From: DASSKO01 sp035690425
Lineage (GTDB): Bacteria > Actinomycetota > Actinomycetes > Propionibacteriales > Nocardioidaceae
Assembly (NCBI GenBank): GCA_035690425.1
Contig: DASSKO010000079.1
Span: 1-24,074 of the forward strand
Reading direction: 5' to 3'
Length of the DNA: 24,074 nt
The translations under genes were made by a program, and so were the position numbers. A model generated the notes under the pieces. That model searched no databases and was not told where the DNA came from. It worked only from the letters and a program-made list of their open reading frames with translations. Shown piece by piece: positions 9,975 through 15,915 of the stretch (within the stretch, counting starts at the first letter, position 1; every line of letters starts with the position of its first letter).

Positions 9975-10664
9975 GTGTCCAGCCCAGCACGCGGCTCCGG
10001 CCGTAACTCTCGGTCCCGAGCCACCGCCGGCCCGGGACGTGGCCGTGCGCCCGCCAGATCGCAGCGCCGCCTCGCGCCGGGCCGCTCCGCCGTGCCGCGA
10101 CCTGAGGGGCGGCATGGTGGTCGAGCCGGGGGGTGGCCCGGACAGCGACCCGGAGAGCGATCCGGACAGCGAGCCGGAGAGCGAGCTGGGGACCGGGCGG
10201 CACCGGAGCCGCAGCGGCGCAGCCGGCTCACCGGTCGGTCGGTGCTGCTGTTCGTCGTGCTGGCCATGCTGTTGGTGTCCTACGCCTCGAGCATGCGCGC
10301 CTGGCTCGACCAGCGTGCGCACATCGACTCCCTCGAGCAGCAGATCGCTGCCGACCGGGCCAGCGTCGAACGGCTCACCAACGAGAAGCGCCGCTGGAAC
10401 GACCCTGCCTATGTCAAGGCACAGGCGCGTGAGCGGTTCGGCTACGTGCTACCGGGCACCGTCGGCTACCGCGTGATCGGGGAAGACGGCGAGCCGCTCG
10501 GTGGCACGGGCGAGCTGAGCGAGCCGACACCGGCCGTGGAGGAGCAGGTCCCCCCGTGGTGGGACCAGGCCTGGGGCAGTGTCGAGGCCGCCGGTGCCGG
10601 CTCGGAGGAGTCCGAGGAGGAGTCACCGGCGCGGTTCATCGGCCCGACAGGCCAAACGCGGTGA
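9975..10664 (+). CDS. DivIC/FtsB-type septum formation initiator protein
   Basis: 229 residues starting at GTG 9975, with GAGG at 9965-9968 six bases upstream overlapping the eno stop. The first ~88 residues are cytoplasmic and very basic (Arg/Gly/Ser/Pro), including four 12-bp DNA repeats coding GQRP, GERS, GQRA and GERA. One membrane span follows (SVLLFVVLAMLLVSYASSM, about 89-107). Next come a short coiled coil (DSLEQQIAADRASVERLTNEK) and the family hallmark RRWNDPAYVKAQARERFGYVLPGT. The C-terminal tail is acidic (SEESEEES). FtsB/DivIC proteins act with FtsL and FtsQ/DivIB in the divisome. The disordered basic arm is longer than in textbook FtsB, as is common in actinobacteria. The DUF501 start overlaps its stop. 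Confidence 0.87.
   Translation: MSSPARGSGRNSRSRATAGPGRGRAPARSQRRLAPGRSAVPRPEGRHGGRAGGWPGQRPGERSGQRAGERAGDRAAPEPQRRSRLTGRSVLLFVVLAMLLVSYASSMRAWLDQRAHIDSLEQQIAADRASVERLTNEKRRWNDPAYVKAQARERFGYVLPGTVGYRVIGEDGEPLGGTGELSEPTPAVEEQVPPWWDQAWGSVEAAGAGSEESEEESPARFIGPTGQTR
10140..10187 (+). repeat. Four 12-bp tandem repeats inside the septum gene
   Basis: The consensus GGASAGCGANCC repeats four times (10140-10151, 10152-10163, 10164-10175, 10176-10187) and encodes Gly-Gln/Glu-Arg-X units. The in-frame 12-bp period means copy-number changes would alter the length of the basic arm without a frameshift. Confidence 0.75.
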
Positions 10665-11188
10665 ACCTCCCGGCGAGCGAACCCGCTGGTGCCGCCGATG
10701 TCGAGGCCGTCACCAGGCAGCTCGGTCGTCCCGCGCGGTCGGTCGCCGCCGTCGCCCACCGGTGCCCGTGCGGCCAGCCCGACGTCGTGGCGACCCAACC
10801 TCGTCTCGCCGACGGCACGCCGTTTCCGACGCTCTACTATCTGACCTGCCCGCGCGCGGCCTCGCTCGTGGGCACCCTGGAGGCGTCGGGGCTGATGCGG
10901 GAGATGTCGCAGCGGTTGCGTACCGACACCGGGCTGGCCGAGTGCTACCGGGCCGCGCACCGGGCCTACATCGCCGAGCGCGACGCGTTGCAGCGGGTGC
11001 CGGAGATCGCCGATGTCTCGGCCGGCGGGATGCCCGACCGGGTGAAGTGCCTGCACGTGCTGGTCGCTCACGCGCTGGCCGCCGGGCCCGGCGTCAACCC
11101 GTTGGGCGACGAGACCATGGCGCTGCTCGAGCAGTGGTGGTCGGCCGGGCCATGTGCCCAGCCGGCTCCGGCCGAGGTCGGCCGGTGA
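10661..11188 (+). CDS. DUF501 family protein
   Basis: 175 residues. The chosen start GTG 10661 overlaps the previous stop (GTGA), which suits translational coupling. No strong ribosome site is seen, and upstream in-frame starts would only add residues antiparallel to the septum gene. The family signature HRCPCGQPDVVATQPRLADGTPFPTLYYLTCPRA, with two Cys near residue 37 and another after YYLT, may bind a metal (inference). It continues with LMREMSQRL, YRAAHRAYIAERDAL and a GGMPDRVKCLHVLVAH segment. The function is unknown. Its place between a divisome gene and ppx/gppA matches Rv1025 in mycobacteria, so a constant neighbourhood is the main clue. Confidence 0.85.
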   Translation: MNLPASEPAGAADVEAVTRQLGRPARSVAAVAHRCPCGQPDVVATQPRLADGTPFPTLYYLTCPRAASLVGTLEASGLMREMSQRLRTDTGLAECYRAAHRAYIAERDALQRVPEIADVSAGGMPDRVKCLHVLVAHALAAGPGVNPLGDETMALLEQWWSAGPCAQPAPAEVGR

Positions 11189-12114
11189 CCACGGTCGCCG
11201 CACTCGACTGCGGCACCAACTCGCTGCGGCTGCTGGTCGCGGAGGAGACCGATCGTGGGATGCGCCCGCTCCAGCGGGAGCTGCGGATCGTGCGCCTGGG
11301 CCAGGACGTCGACGCCACCGGACGGTTCGCCGACGAGGCGCTGGAGCGGCTGTTCGCCGCCTGTGACGAGTACGCCGGGATGATCGAGCGCCACCGCGTC
11401 GACGCCGTGCGGTTCTGTGCCACCTCGGCGGCACGCGACGTCGACAACCGTGACGTGTTCGCCGCCGGTGTCCGTCAGCGGTTCGGCGTCGACCCGGAGG
11501 TGATCTCCGGCGATGACGAGGCCGGCCTGACCTACCGCGGCGCCACCTACGAGCTCGGGCCCGGTCGCACCCCGCCGTACCTCGTGGCCGACATCGGCGG
11601 CGGCTCGACGGAGCTTGTGCTCGGCGACGAGGAAGGCGCCGTGCGCGCTGCCCGCTCGCTCGACATCGGATCGGTCCGGATGACCGAGCGGCACCTGAGC
11701 GCCGACCCGCCCACCGCGGCACAGGTCGAGGCCGCCACCCGCGACGTCGACGCTGCGTTGGACTCCGTCGACGTCCCCCTGGGGGCTGCCCGGACCCTCA
11801 TCGGCGTCGCCGGCACGGTCACCACCGTCGCTGCGATGGTGCTCGACCTGCCGCGCTACGACTCCGACCGGGTGCACCATGCCCGGCTGCCGTTTCCGGC
11901 GGTGCATGAGGCGACCGCGCGGCTGCTGACGATGACGCGGCAGCAGCGCGTGGATCTGCCGTTCATGCACCCCGGACGTGCCGACGTGATCGGTGGCGGC
12001 GCGCTGCTCCTCGACCGGCTGCTGGCGCGAGTGGCCGGCACCCTGGCAACGCCCGAGGTCGTGGTCAGCGAGCAGGACGTCCTCGACGGCATCGCGGCGA
12101 GCCTGCTGCGGTGA
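11185..12114 (+). CDS. ppx: Ppx/GppA exopolyphosphatase family protein
   Basis: 309 residues starting at GTG 11185, overlapping the DUF501 stop as GTGA. Members split inorganic polyphosphate or convert pppGpp to ppGpp; sequence alone does not decide which. The ASKHA (actin-like) fold motifs are clear: phosphate-1 loop ALDCGTNSLRLLVAE at 6-20, RFCATSAARD, the ISGDDEAGLTYRGA stretch with the likely catalytic acid, phosphate-2 loop VADIGGGSTELVLG, and GVAGTVTTVAAM. It ends with the family-typical VSEQDVLDGIA. The short, two-domain form without an HD domain resembles mycobacterial Rv1026 (PPX2). The next gene (udgB) overlaps its stop in the same way. Confidence 0.93.
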   Translation: MTTVAALDCGTNSLRLLVAEETDRGMRPLQRELRIVRLGQDVDATGRFADEALERLFAACDEYAGMIERHRVDAVRFCATSAARDVDNRDVFAAGVRQRFGVDPEVISGDDEAGLTYRGATYELGPGRTPPYLVADIGGGSTELVLGDEEGAVRAARSLDIGSVRMTERHLSADPPTAAQVEAATRDVDAALDSVDVPLGAARTLIGVAGTVTTVAAMVLDLPRYDSDRVHHARLPFPAVHEATARLLTMTRQQRVDLPFMHPGRADVIGGGALLLDRLLARVAGTLATPEVVVSEQDVLDGIAASLLR

Positions 12115-12944
12115 GCAGACTCCCGCACCCCCTCTCGGGCGAGCTGTTCGACAGTCCGGTCCCGGCCGGTGCCGGCTGGCCGGGCGAACCGGCCGACGCG
12201 CAGACACCGGTCGCGCACGGCCCCGATGACGTCACGGCGTTGGCGTCGACCGCCGACCTGCCGCTGCTCGATGCCGAGGTCTCGGTGTGCCGGGCCTGCC
12301 CACGGTTGCTGCGCTGGCGCGAGGACGTCGCCCACGACAAGCGGCGGTCCTTCGCCGGTCAGCCCTACTGGGGGCGGCCGATCGCCGGCTGGGGTGCGCC
12401 GGAGCCGCAGGTGCTCATCATGGGCCTGGCGCCGGCCGCGCACGGCGGCAACCGCACCGGCCGGATCTTCACCGGCGACCGCTCCGGTGACTGGCTGTTC
12501 GCCGCGTTGCACCGGGCCGGACTCGCCGCTCAGCCCACCAGCGAGCACGCCGGTGACGGACAGCGGCTGATCGGCACCCGGATGATGGCGGCGGTGCGCT
12601 GCGCGCCGCCCGACAACAAGCCGACGATTGTCGAGCGGGACACCTGTGCCCCCTGGCTGCATCGTGAGCTCGAGCTGGTGGCGCCGTCGGTGCGGTCGGT
12701 GGTGTGCCTCGGTTCCTACGGGTGGGCCGCCGCGCTGCGCGCCTTCCGCCACCTCGGGTACGTCGTACCCCGTCCGCAGCCGCGTTTCGGGCACGGCGCC
12801 GAGGCCGACCTGGCGGCGCCGGACGGCGGCGTCGTGCAGTTGCTCGGGTGCTACCACCCCAGCCAGCAGAACACCTTCACCGGCAAGCTCACCGAGGAGA
12901 TGCTGGACGCCGTGCTCTCGCGCGCTCGGGACAGCATGGCCTGA
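12111..12944 (+). CDS. udgB: Family 5 uracil-DNA glycosylase UdgB
   Basis: Removes uracil (and in the family some deaminated purines) from DNA. 277 residues starting at GTG 12111 (GTGA overlap with the ppx stop). Four Cys suited to an iron-sulfur cluster are at residues 60 and 63 (VCRACPRL), 164 (VRCAPP) and 179 (DTCAPW). The motif-1 loop GLAPAAHGGNRTGRIFTGD is the family 5 form, which lacks the polar catalytic residue of other UDG families (known). Motif 2 is CYHPSQQNT with His249. The N-terminal 55 residues are variable. It is the last gene of the overlapping run, followed by a strong hairpin at 12979-13014. A repair gene co-expressed with polyphosphate and division genes is notable but not functionally explained. 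Confidence 0.92.
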   Translation: MSRLPHPLSGELFDSPVPAGAGWPGEPADAQTPVAHGPDDVTALASTADLPLLDAEVSVCRACPRLLRWREDVAHDKRRSFAGQPYWGRPIAGWGAPEPQVLIMGLAPAAHGGNRTGRIFTGDRSGDWLFAALHRAGLAAQPTSEHAGDGQRLIGTRMMAAVRCAPPDNKPTIVERDTCAPWLHRELELVAPSVRSVVCLGSYGWAAALRAFRHLGYVVPRPQPRFGHGAEADLAAPDGGVVQLLGCYHPSQQNTFTGKLTEEMLDAVLSRARDSMA

Positions 12945-12978
12945 CATCGCCGCAGTCGGTCATGGGCTCCGAAAGCCG

Positions 12979-13014
12979 GGAGGATCGTCCGTGCTCGGAC
13001 ACGGACAATCCTCC
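12979..13014 (+). terminator. Long hairpin after udgB
   Basis: GGAGGAT and GTCCGTG pair with CACGGAC and ATCCTCC: 14 bp plus one C/A mismatch around a 6-base loop. No T-tract follows. It closes the eno-to-udgB transcription unit. Confidence 0.7.
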
Positions 13015-13039
13015 GCGGTTCGGCGATAGCGCCAACTCG

Positions 13040-13045
13040 TAGGAT
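13040..13045 (+). promoter_or_regulatory. -10 box of the tRNA promoter
   Basis: TAGGAT is a good actinobacterial -10 box ending 9 bp before the mature tRNA 5' end. The -35 side (around GGTTCG at 13017-13022) is weak. Confidence 0.5.
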
Positions 13046-13054
13046 CGACGCGTC

Positions 13055-13127
13055 GCCCCCGTGGCCCAATGGCAGAGGCAAGGTGCTTAAACCATCTCCA
13101 GTGTGGGTTCGAGTCCCACCGGGGGCA
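13055..13127 (+). tRNA. tRNA with anticodon UAA (nominal tRNA-Leu), short variable loop
   Basis: A full cloverleaf can be drawn. Acceptor stem GCCCCCG pairs with CGGGGGC, and the discriminator base is A (13127). The D arm is GCCC-AATGGCAG-AGGC with a C/A mismatch at 13-22. The anticodon stem AGGTG/CATCT includes one G-T pair, the loop is CTTAAAC, and the anticodon TAA is at 13088-13090. The T arm is GTGGG-TTCGAGT-CCCAC. CCA is not encoded. UAA decodes UUA leucine codons, but the variable region is only CCAGT (5 nt), whereas bacterial tRNA-Leu is normally class II with a long variable arm. The body is sound, so it is probably a real tRNA; its amino acid is uncertain. Confidence 0.85.
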
Positions 13128-13188
13128 CGCGCACGAATCGATGCCCCGCCGCCGGCCCGCGCCAGGTCCGATCACAAGTTCGCAAATT

Positions 13189-13207
13189 CCCGGAATCCTC
13201 TTCCGGG
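13189..13207 (+). terminator. Hairpin downstream of the tRNA
   Basis: CCCGGAA (13189-13195) pairs with TTCCGGG (13201-13207) across TCCTC. It has a 7-bp perfect stem and no T-tract. It probably ends the tRNA transcript. Confidence 0.45.
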
Positions 13208-13228
13208 CTGCGGCGTTGAACAGGTGAC

Positions 13229-13247
13229 CGACCGCTACGATCGGTCG
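13229..13247. promoter_or_regulatory. Inverted repeat with embedded -10 box before the YccA-type gene
   Basis: CGACCG-CTACGAT-CGGTCG: 6-bp arms flank a TACGAT (13236-13241) that would fit a -10 box. A factor bound here would block the promoter. A second hairpin (ACCCC/GGGGT, around 13251-13268) lies in the leader. Both are suggestions from symmetry only. Confidence 0.3.
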
Positions 13248-13281
13248 TACAACCCCGCCCCTGGGGGTCACGGAGGAGACC

Positions 13282-14115
13282 ATGCAGAGCAACAACCCTG
13301 TCTTTGCCCGATCCGAGGGCTTCAACGGCCGCTCGCGTACGCCGACCTACCCCGGCGCGGGCGCCTACACCGACCCGTCGACGTGGCGCACCGGCGGCCC
13401 TGCCGGTGGTGGTGGTGCCGGCACCGGTGTGCAGGAGCGGATGACGATCGACTCGGTCGTGCAGAAGACCGCGATCACGCTGCTGACGGTCATCGCTGTC
13501 GCCGCGGCCACCTGGGTGGTGCTGCCCGAGCCGACCGCGGCCGGCGTCAGCGGTTCGACCATGGGCGCCTGGATGGCCGGCGCCTTCGGCGGCCTGGGCG
13601 TCGCGCTGGTCATCTCGTTCAAGCGGACGGTGAGCCCCGCGCTGGTGCTGGTGTACGCCGCGCTGGAGGGCCTGTTCATCGGTGCGATGAGCATGGTGTT
13701 CGAGGCGATGTGGGACGGCATCGTGATGAGCGCGGTGATCGGCACCTTCGTCGCGTTCGCGGCGACCCTGGCCGCCTACAAGATCTTCAACATCACGGTG
13801 ACACCGAAGTTCCGCAAGGTCGTGACGATCGCGATGTTCGGCTTCGTCGGTGTCGTCCTGCTCGACTTCGCGCTCAGCTTCTTCGGCGCCGACTTCGGGT
13901 GGAACGGCCTGACAGGCATCGGCTTCATCGCCACCGTGATCGGTCTGGTGCTGGGCGTGCTGATGCTGGTGCTCGACTTCGACTTCGTCGAGCGTGGCGT
14001 CGAAGCCGGGCTGCCCGAGGTCGAGTCGTGGCGTGCGGCCTTCGGCCTCACCGTCACGCTGATCTGGCTCTACATCGAGATGCTCCGGCTGCTCGCCGCC
14101 CTGCGCGGCGAATAG
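13282..14115 (+). CDS. Bax inhibitor-1/YccA family membrane protein
   Basis: 277 residues starting at ATG 13282 with a strong ribosome site (GGAGGAG just upstream). The N-terminal ~60 residues are soluble and Gly/Pro-rich (MQSNNPVFARSEGF is typical of actinobacterial members). Seven membrane spans follow at about 64-82, 94-112, 118-140, 146-166, 180-201, 209-231 and 252-274. The last helices carry acidic residues (VLDFDFVERGVEAGLPE), consistent with BI-1 family proteins, which include pH-sensitive calcium leak channels such as BsYetJ. The physiological role in actinobacteria is unknown. It is monocistronic, between a tRNA and a bidirectional terminator. Confidence 0.9.
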   Translation: MQSNNPVFARSEGFNGRSRTPTYPGAGAYTDPSTWRTGGPAGGGGAGTGVQERMTIDSVVQKTAITLLTVIAVAAATWVVLPEPTAAGVSGSTMGAWMAGAFGGLGVALVISFKRTVSPALVLVYAALEGLFIGAMSMVFEAMWDGIVMSAVIGTFVAFAATLAAYKIFNITVTPKFRKVVTIAMFGFVGVVLLDFALSFFGADFGWNGLTGIGFIATVIGLVLGVLMLVLDFDFVERGVEAGLPEVESWRAAFGLTVTLIWLYIEMLRLLAALRGE

Positions 14116-14151
14116 CAGCACCGCGCGGCGGCGAGTACCGCCGACAGCAAA

Positions 14152-14177
14152 CGGCCCCCGGAGCGATCCGGGGGCCG
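14152..14177. terminator. Bidirectional intrinsic terminator
   Basis: CGGCCCCCGGA (14152-14162) and TCCGGGGGCCG (14167-14177) form a perfect 11-bp stem with a GCGA loop, preceded by AAA and followed by CTT. It lies between two convergent genes (YccA-type on plus, DUF4287 on minus) and can serve both. Confidence 0.75.
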
Positions 14178-14196
14178 CTTGCGTGTCGGTTGGTTC

Positions 14197-14427
14197 TTAC
14201 TCGAACGAGCGGTGGGCCTTGTGCAGGTTGTGCTCATGCACGATCGCGGTGGCGTGACCGTGCGCGATGCCGTACTCGTCGCGCAGCCAGCTCACCCGGT
14301 CCTCGAACCGCAACATGCCCGGCCCCTCATCGAGCTGACCGAACCACTCCTGCAGATCTCTTCCGGTGGCCGAGGGTATGCGCTCGACCAGTTGCCGATG
14401 GGTCTCTTCGGAGTGGTGTAGGGCCAT
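14197..14427 (-). CDS. DUF4287 family small protein
   Basis: 76 residues starting at ATG 14427. GGAGG five bases upstream selects this ATG over in-frame starts farther out. The sequence (HHSEETHRQLVERIPSATGR, then DLQEWFGQLD, RFEDRVSWLRDEYGIAHGHA and TAIVHEHN) matches DUF4287: a helical protein with a conserved D/EWLR...EYGIxHGxAxAIV pattern. Function is unknown; no catalytic residues are evident. It has its own apparent transcription unit, ending at the shared hairpin 14152-14177. An inverted repeat GCACG-AG-CGTGC (14457-14468) lies 30 bp upstream. Confidence 0.82.
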   Translation of the reverse strand: MALHHSEETHRQLVERIPSATGRDLQEWFGQLDEGPGMLRFEDRVSWLRDEYGIAHGHATAIVHEHNLHKAHRSFE

Positions 14428-14566
14428 GGGTACCTCCGGAAGCATTGTCGGTCTTTGCACGAGCGTGCCTCAAACCGCTGGGTGGCACAAGAGCCTCGAG
14501 GACGCTGTCGGCACCTGGGTCGGACGTCGCGTTGTGTGGCCGTCGTCGAGCCGGGACACTGGTGTG

Positions 14567-14746
14567 ATGGACAAGGACGACGACCAGCCAGTTGCCGGAG
14601 CGGTAGGCGACGGCGACGACACCGCGGAGGCGCTGTCGCCGCCCGAGCGCCATTCGCGACTGAGCCGAAACCGGGCGATGATCACCGTCATCGTGGTCGT
14701 CGTGGTCGCCGTCGTGGTCTTCCTGGTCATCGCCGCCATCGGTTGA
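14567..14746 (+). CDS. 59-aa tail-anchored small membrane protein
   Basis: Starts at ATG 14567. No Shine-Dalgarno sequence is visible. GACACT ends six bases upstream and could be a -10 box for a leaderless transcript. The first ~37 residues are acidic then basic (MDKDDDQPVAGAVGDGDDTAEAL, then RHSRLSRNR). A single hydrophobic helix (MITVIVVVVVAVVVFLVIAAIG) ends the protein. That gives a cytoplasmic N-terminus and a C-terminal anchor. No family was recognised. The stop codon takes part in an inverted repeat (TGAGCC 14744-14749 with GGCTCA 14767-14772) that also contains the stop of the convergent esterase gene, so both may end there. Coding status rests on the clear helix and the charge pattern. 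Confidence 0.6.
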   Translation: MDKDDDQPVAGAVGDGDDTAEALSPPERHSRLSRNRAMITVIVVVVVAVVVFLVIAAIG

Positions 14747-14769
14747 GCCCCACGCGGCCGAGCGCCGGC

Positions 14770-15792
14770 TCAGCGTCGGCTGCTGTCGGCGTCCGCTGTC
14801 TCCTCGACCCGCTCGACGTCGGGCAGCGGGCTGCGACGACGGTGCCGCAGCGAGACCCATCGTCCCCGCGGGCCGCGTTCGTGGCCGCCGATCTCCGTCG
14901 GCGCGACCTCGGTGCCGGCGTCGCGGGATGCTTCTGCCGCAGCGTAGGAGACTGGCAGAATGCCCTCGCCGCGGAACGTCTCCGGCAGGTCCTCGCCCTC
15001 CGGGCAGAACCCGAGCGACGCCGCCAGCGAGGGCAGGATCGCGGCAGCCACACTGGCGTAGCCCTGGCCGGAGGGGTGAAACCGGTCCGGTCCGAAGAAC
15101 TCCGTCGGTGCGGCATCGAACTCCGGGCCGAGCAGTGCACCGAGCGACACCGAGCGGCCGCCCGCCTCGACCACGGCGATCGTCTGTGCAGCAGCGAGCC
15201 GGCGGCTCCACAGCCGCGCGACCTGGCGCAGCGGGGGAGCGATCGGCCGGATCGTGCCGAGGTCGGGACAGGTGCCGACCACCACTGCGCAGCCGGCGTC
15301 GCGCAGCCGGCGGACCGCGGTGCCGAGCGTGCGGACCGACTCCGTCGGGGGCCGGGTGTGAGTGACGTCGTTGGCCCCGATGATGATCACCGCCGCGTCG
15401 GGCTGGCTGTCCAGCGCCCTGTCGATCTGGCCGCCCAGGTGACGGGCCTCGGCGCCGACGACGGCGTCGACCGTGAGCCGGACCGGCCTGCCGGTCATCT
15501 CGGCCAGGCCGGCCGCCAGGATCGCCCCCGGTGTGTGGTCGGGGTCGGTCATGCCGTAGCCGACTGCGCCGGAGTCACCGAGCAGGGCCAGCCGGATGGG
15601 CGGACCCTGGAGCTGTCGGCCGTATGCCCCGGAGGCGTCGGGAGTCGGTGCCGAGGTCGGACCGATGACCCGGCGAGCCATCGACGCCTCGGCCCTGAGC
15701 AGGCCGTACAGCGATGCGCCGACCACGCTCAGGCCGACGCCACCGAACGCTGACGCAGCCGCCAGCTTGCGGGCGGCACCGGCCTTGCTCAC
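14770..15792 (-). CDS. SGNH/GDSL hydrolase (esterase), membrane-anchored or secreted
   Basis: 340 residues starting at GTG 15792, with GGGAG six bases upstream. The N-terminus (ARKLAAASAFGGVGLSVVGASLYGLLRAEA) is an uncleaved anchor or signal, so the enzyme should act outside the membrane. The SGNH blocks are complete: GDSGAVGYG (Ser74 nucleophile), a conserved Gly in the VVGAEARHLGG block, GAND at 139-142, and DRFHPSGQGY with Asp236 and His239. The ~80 residues after block V are polar and Arg-rich at the very end. Family members are esterases or acyltransferases on lipids or sugars; the substrate is not readable. A related secreted GDSL esterase (Rv1075c) lies near cbs in M. tuberculosis, so the location is conserved. 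Confidence 0.9.
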   Translation of the reverse strand: MSKAGAARKLAAASAFGGVGLSVVGASLYGLLRAEASMARRVIGPTSAPTPDASGAYGRQLQGPPIRLALLGDSGAVGYGMTDPDHTPGAILAAGLAEMTGRPVRLTVDAVVGAEARHLGGQIDRALDSQPDAAVIIIGANDVTHTRPPTESVRTLGTAVRRLRDAGCAVVVGTCPDLGTIRPIAPPLRQVARLWSRRLAAAQTIAVVEAGGRSVSLGALLGPEFDAAPTEFFGPDRFHPSGQGYASVAAAILPSLAASLGFCPEGEDLPETFRGEGILPVSYAAAEASRDAGTEVAPTEIGGHERGPRGRWVSLRHRRRSPLPDVERVEETADADSSRR

Positions 15793-15878
15793 GGCTTCTC
15801 CCTGTTCGTCTCAGTGATCCAGATCTTAGGTGGGAGAGGCAGCCGGGCGCCTGAGTTGTGCAATCTCGAGACCACGTT

Positions 15879-15909
15879 GTGACAGGCGCGGAGACGGCGT
15901 GGTTACGCT
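15879..15909 (+). promoter_or_regulatory. cbs promoter, leaderless type
   Basis: GTGACA (15879-15884) and TACGCT (15904-15909) are 19 bp apart. The distance from the end of the -10 box to the GTG at 15916 is six bases, which puts the transcription start at the start codon. The only purine-rich run (GAGG) is 2 bases from the GTG, too close to act as a ribosome site. Confidence 0.5.
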
Positions 15910-15915
15910 GAGGCC

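Noticed and set aside
13083..14567. Plus-strand open frame running from the tRNA through the YccA-type gene
   Set aside because: It starts inside the tRNA and overlaps the seven-span protein in another frame; its translation is Arg-rich and motif-free.
15910..15913. GAGG as the ribosome binding site of cbs
   Set aside because: Only two bases separate it from the GTG, too short for normal Shine-Dalgarno use; the -10 box position favours a leaderless start.
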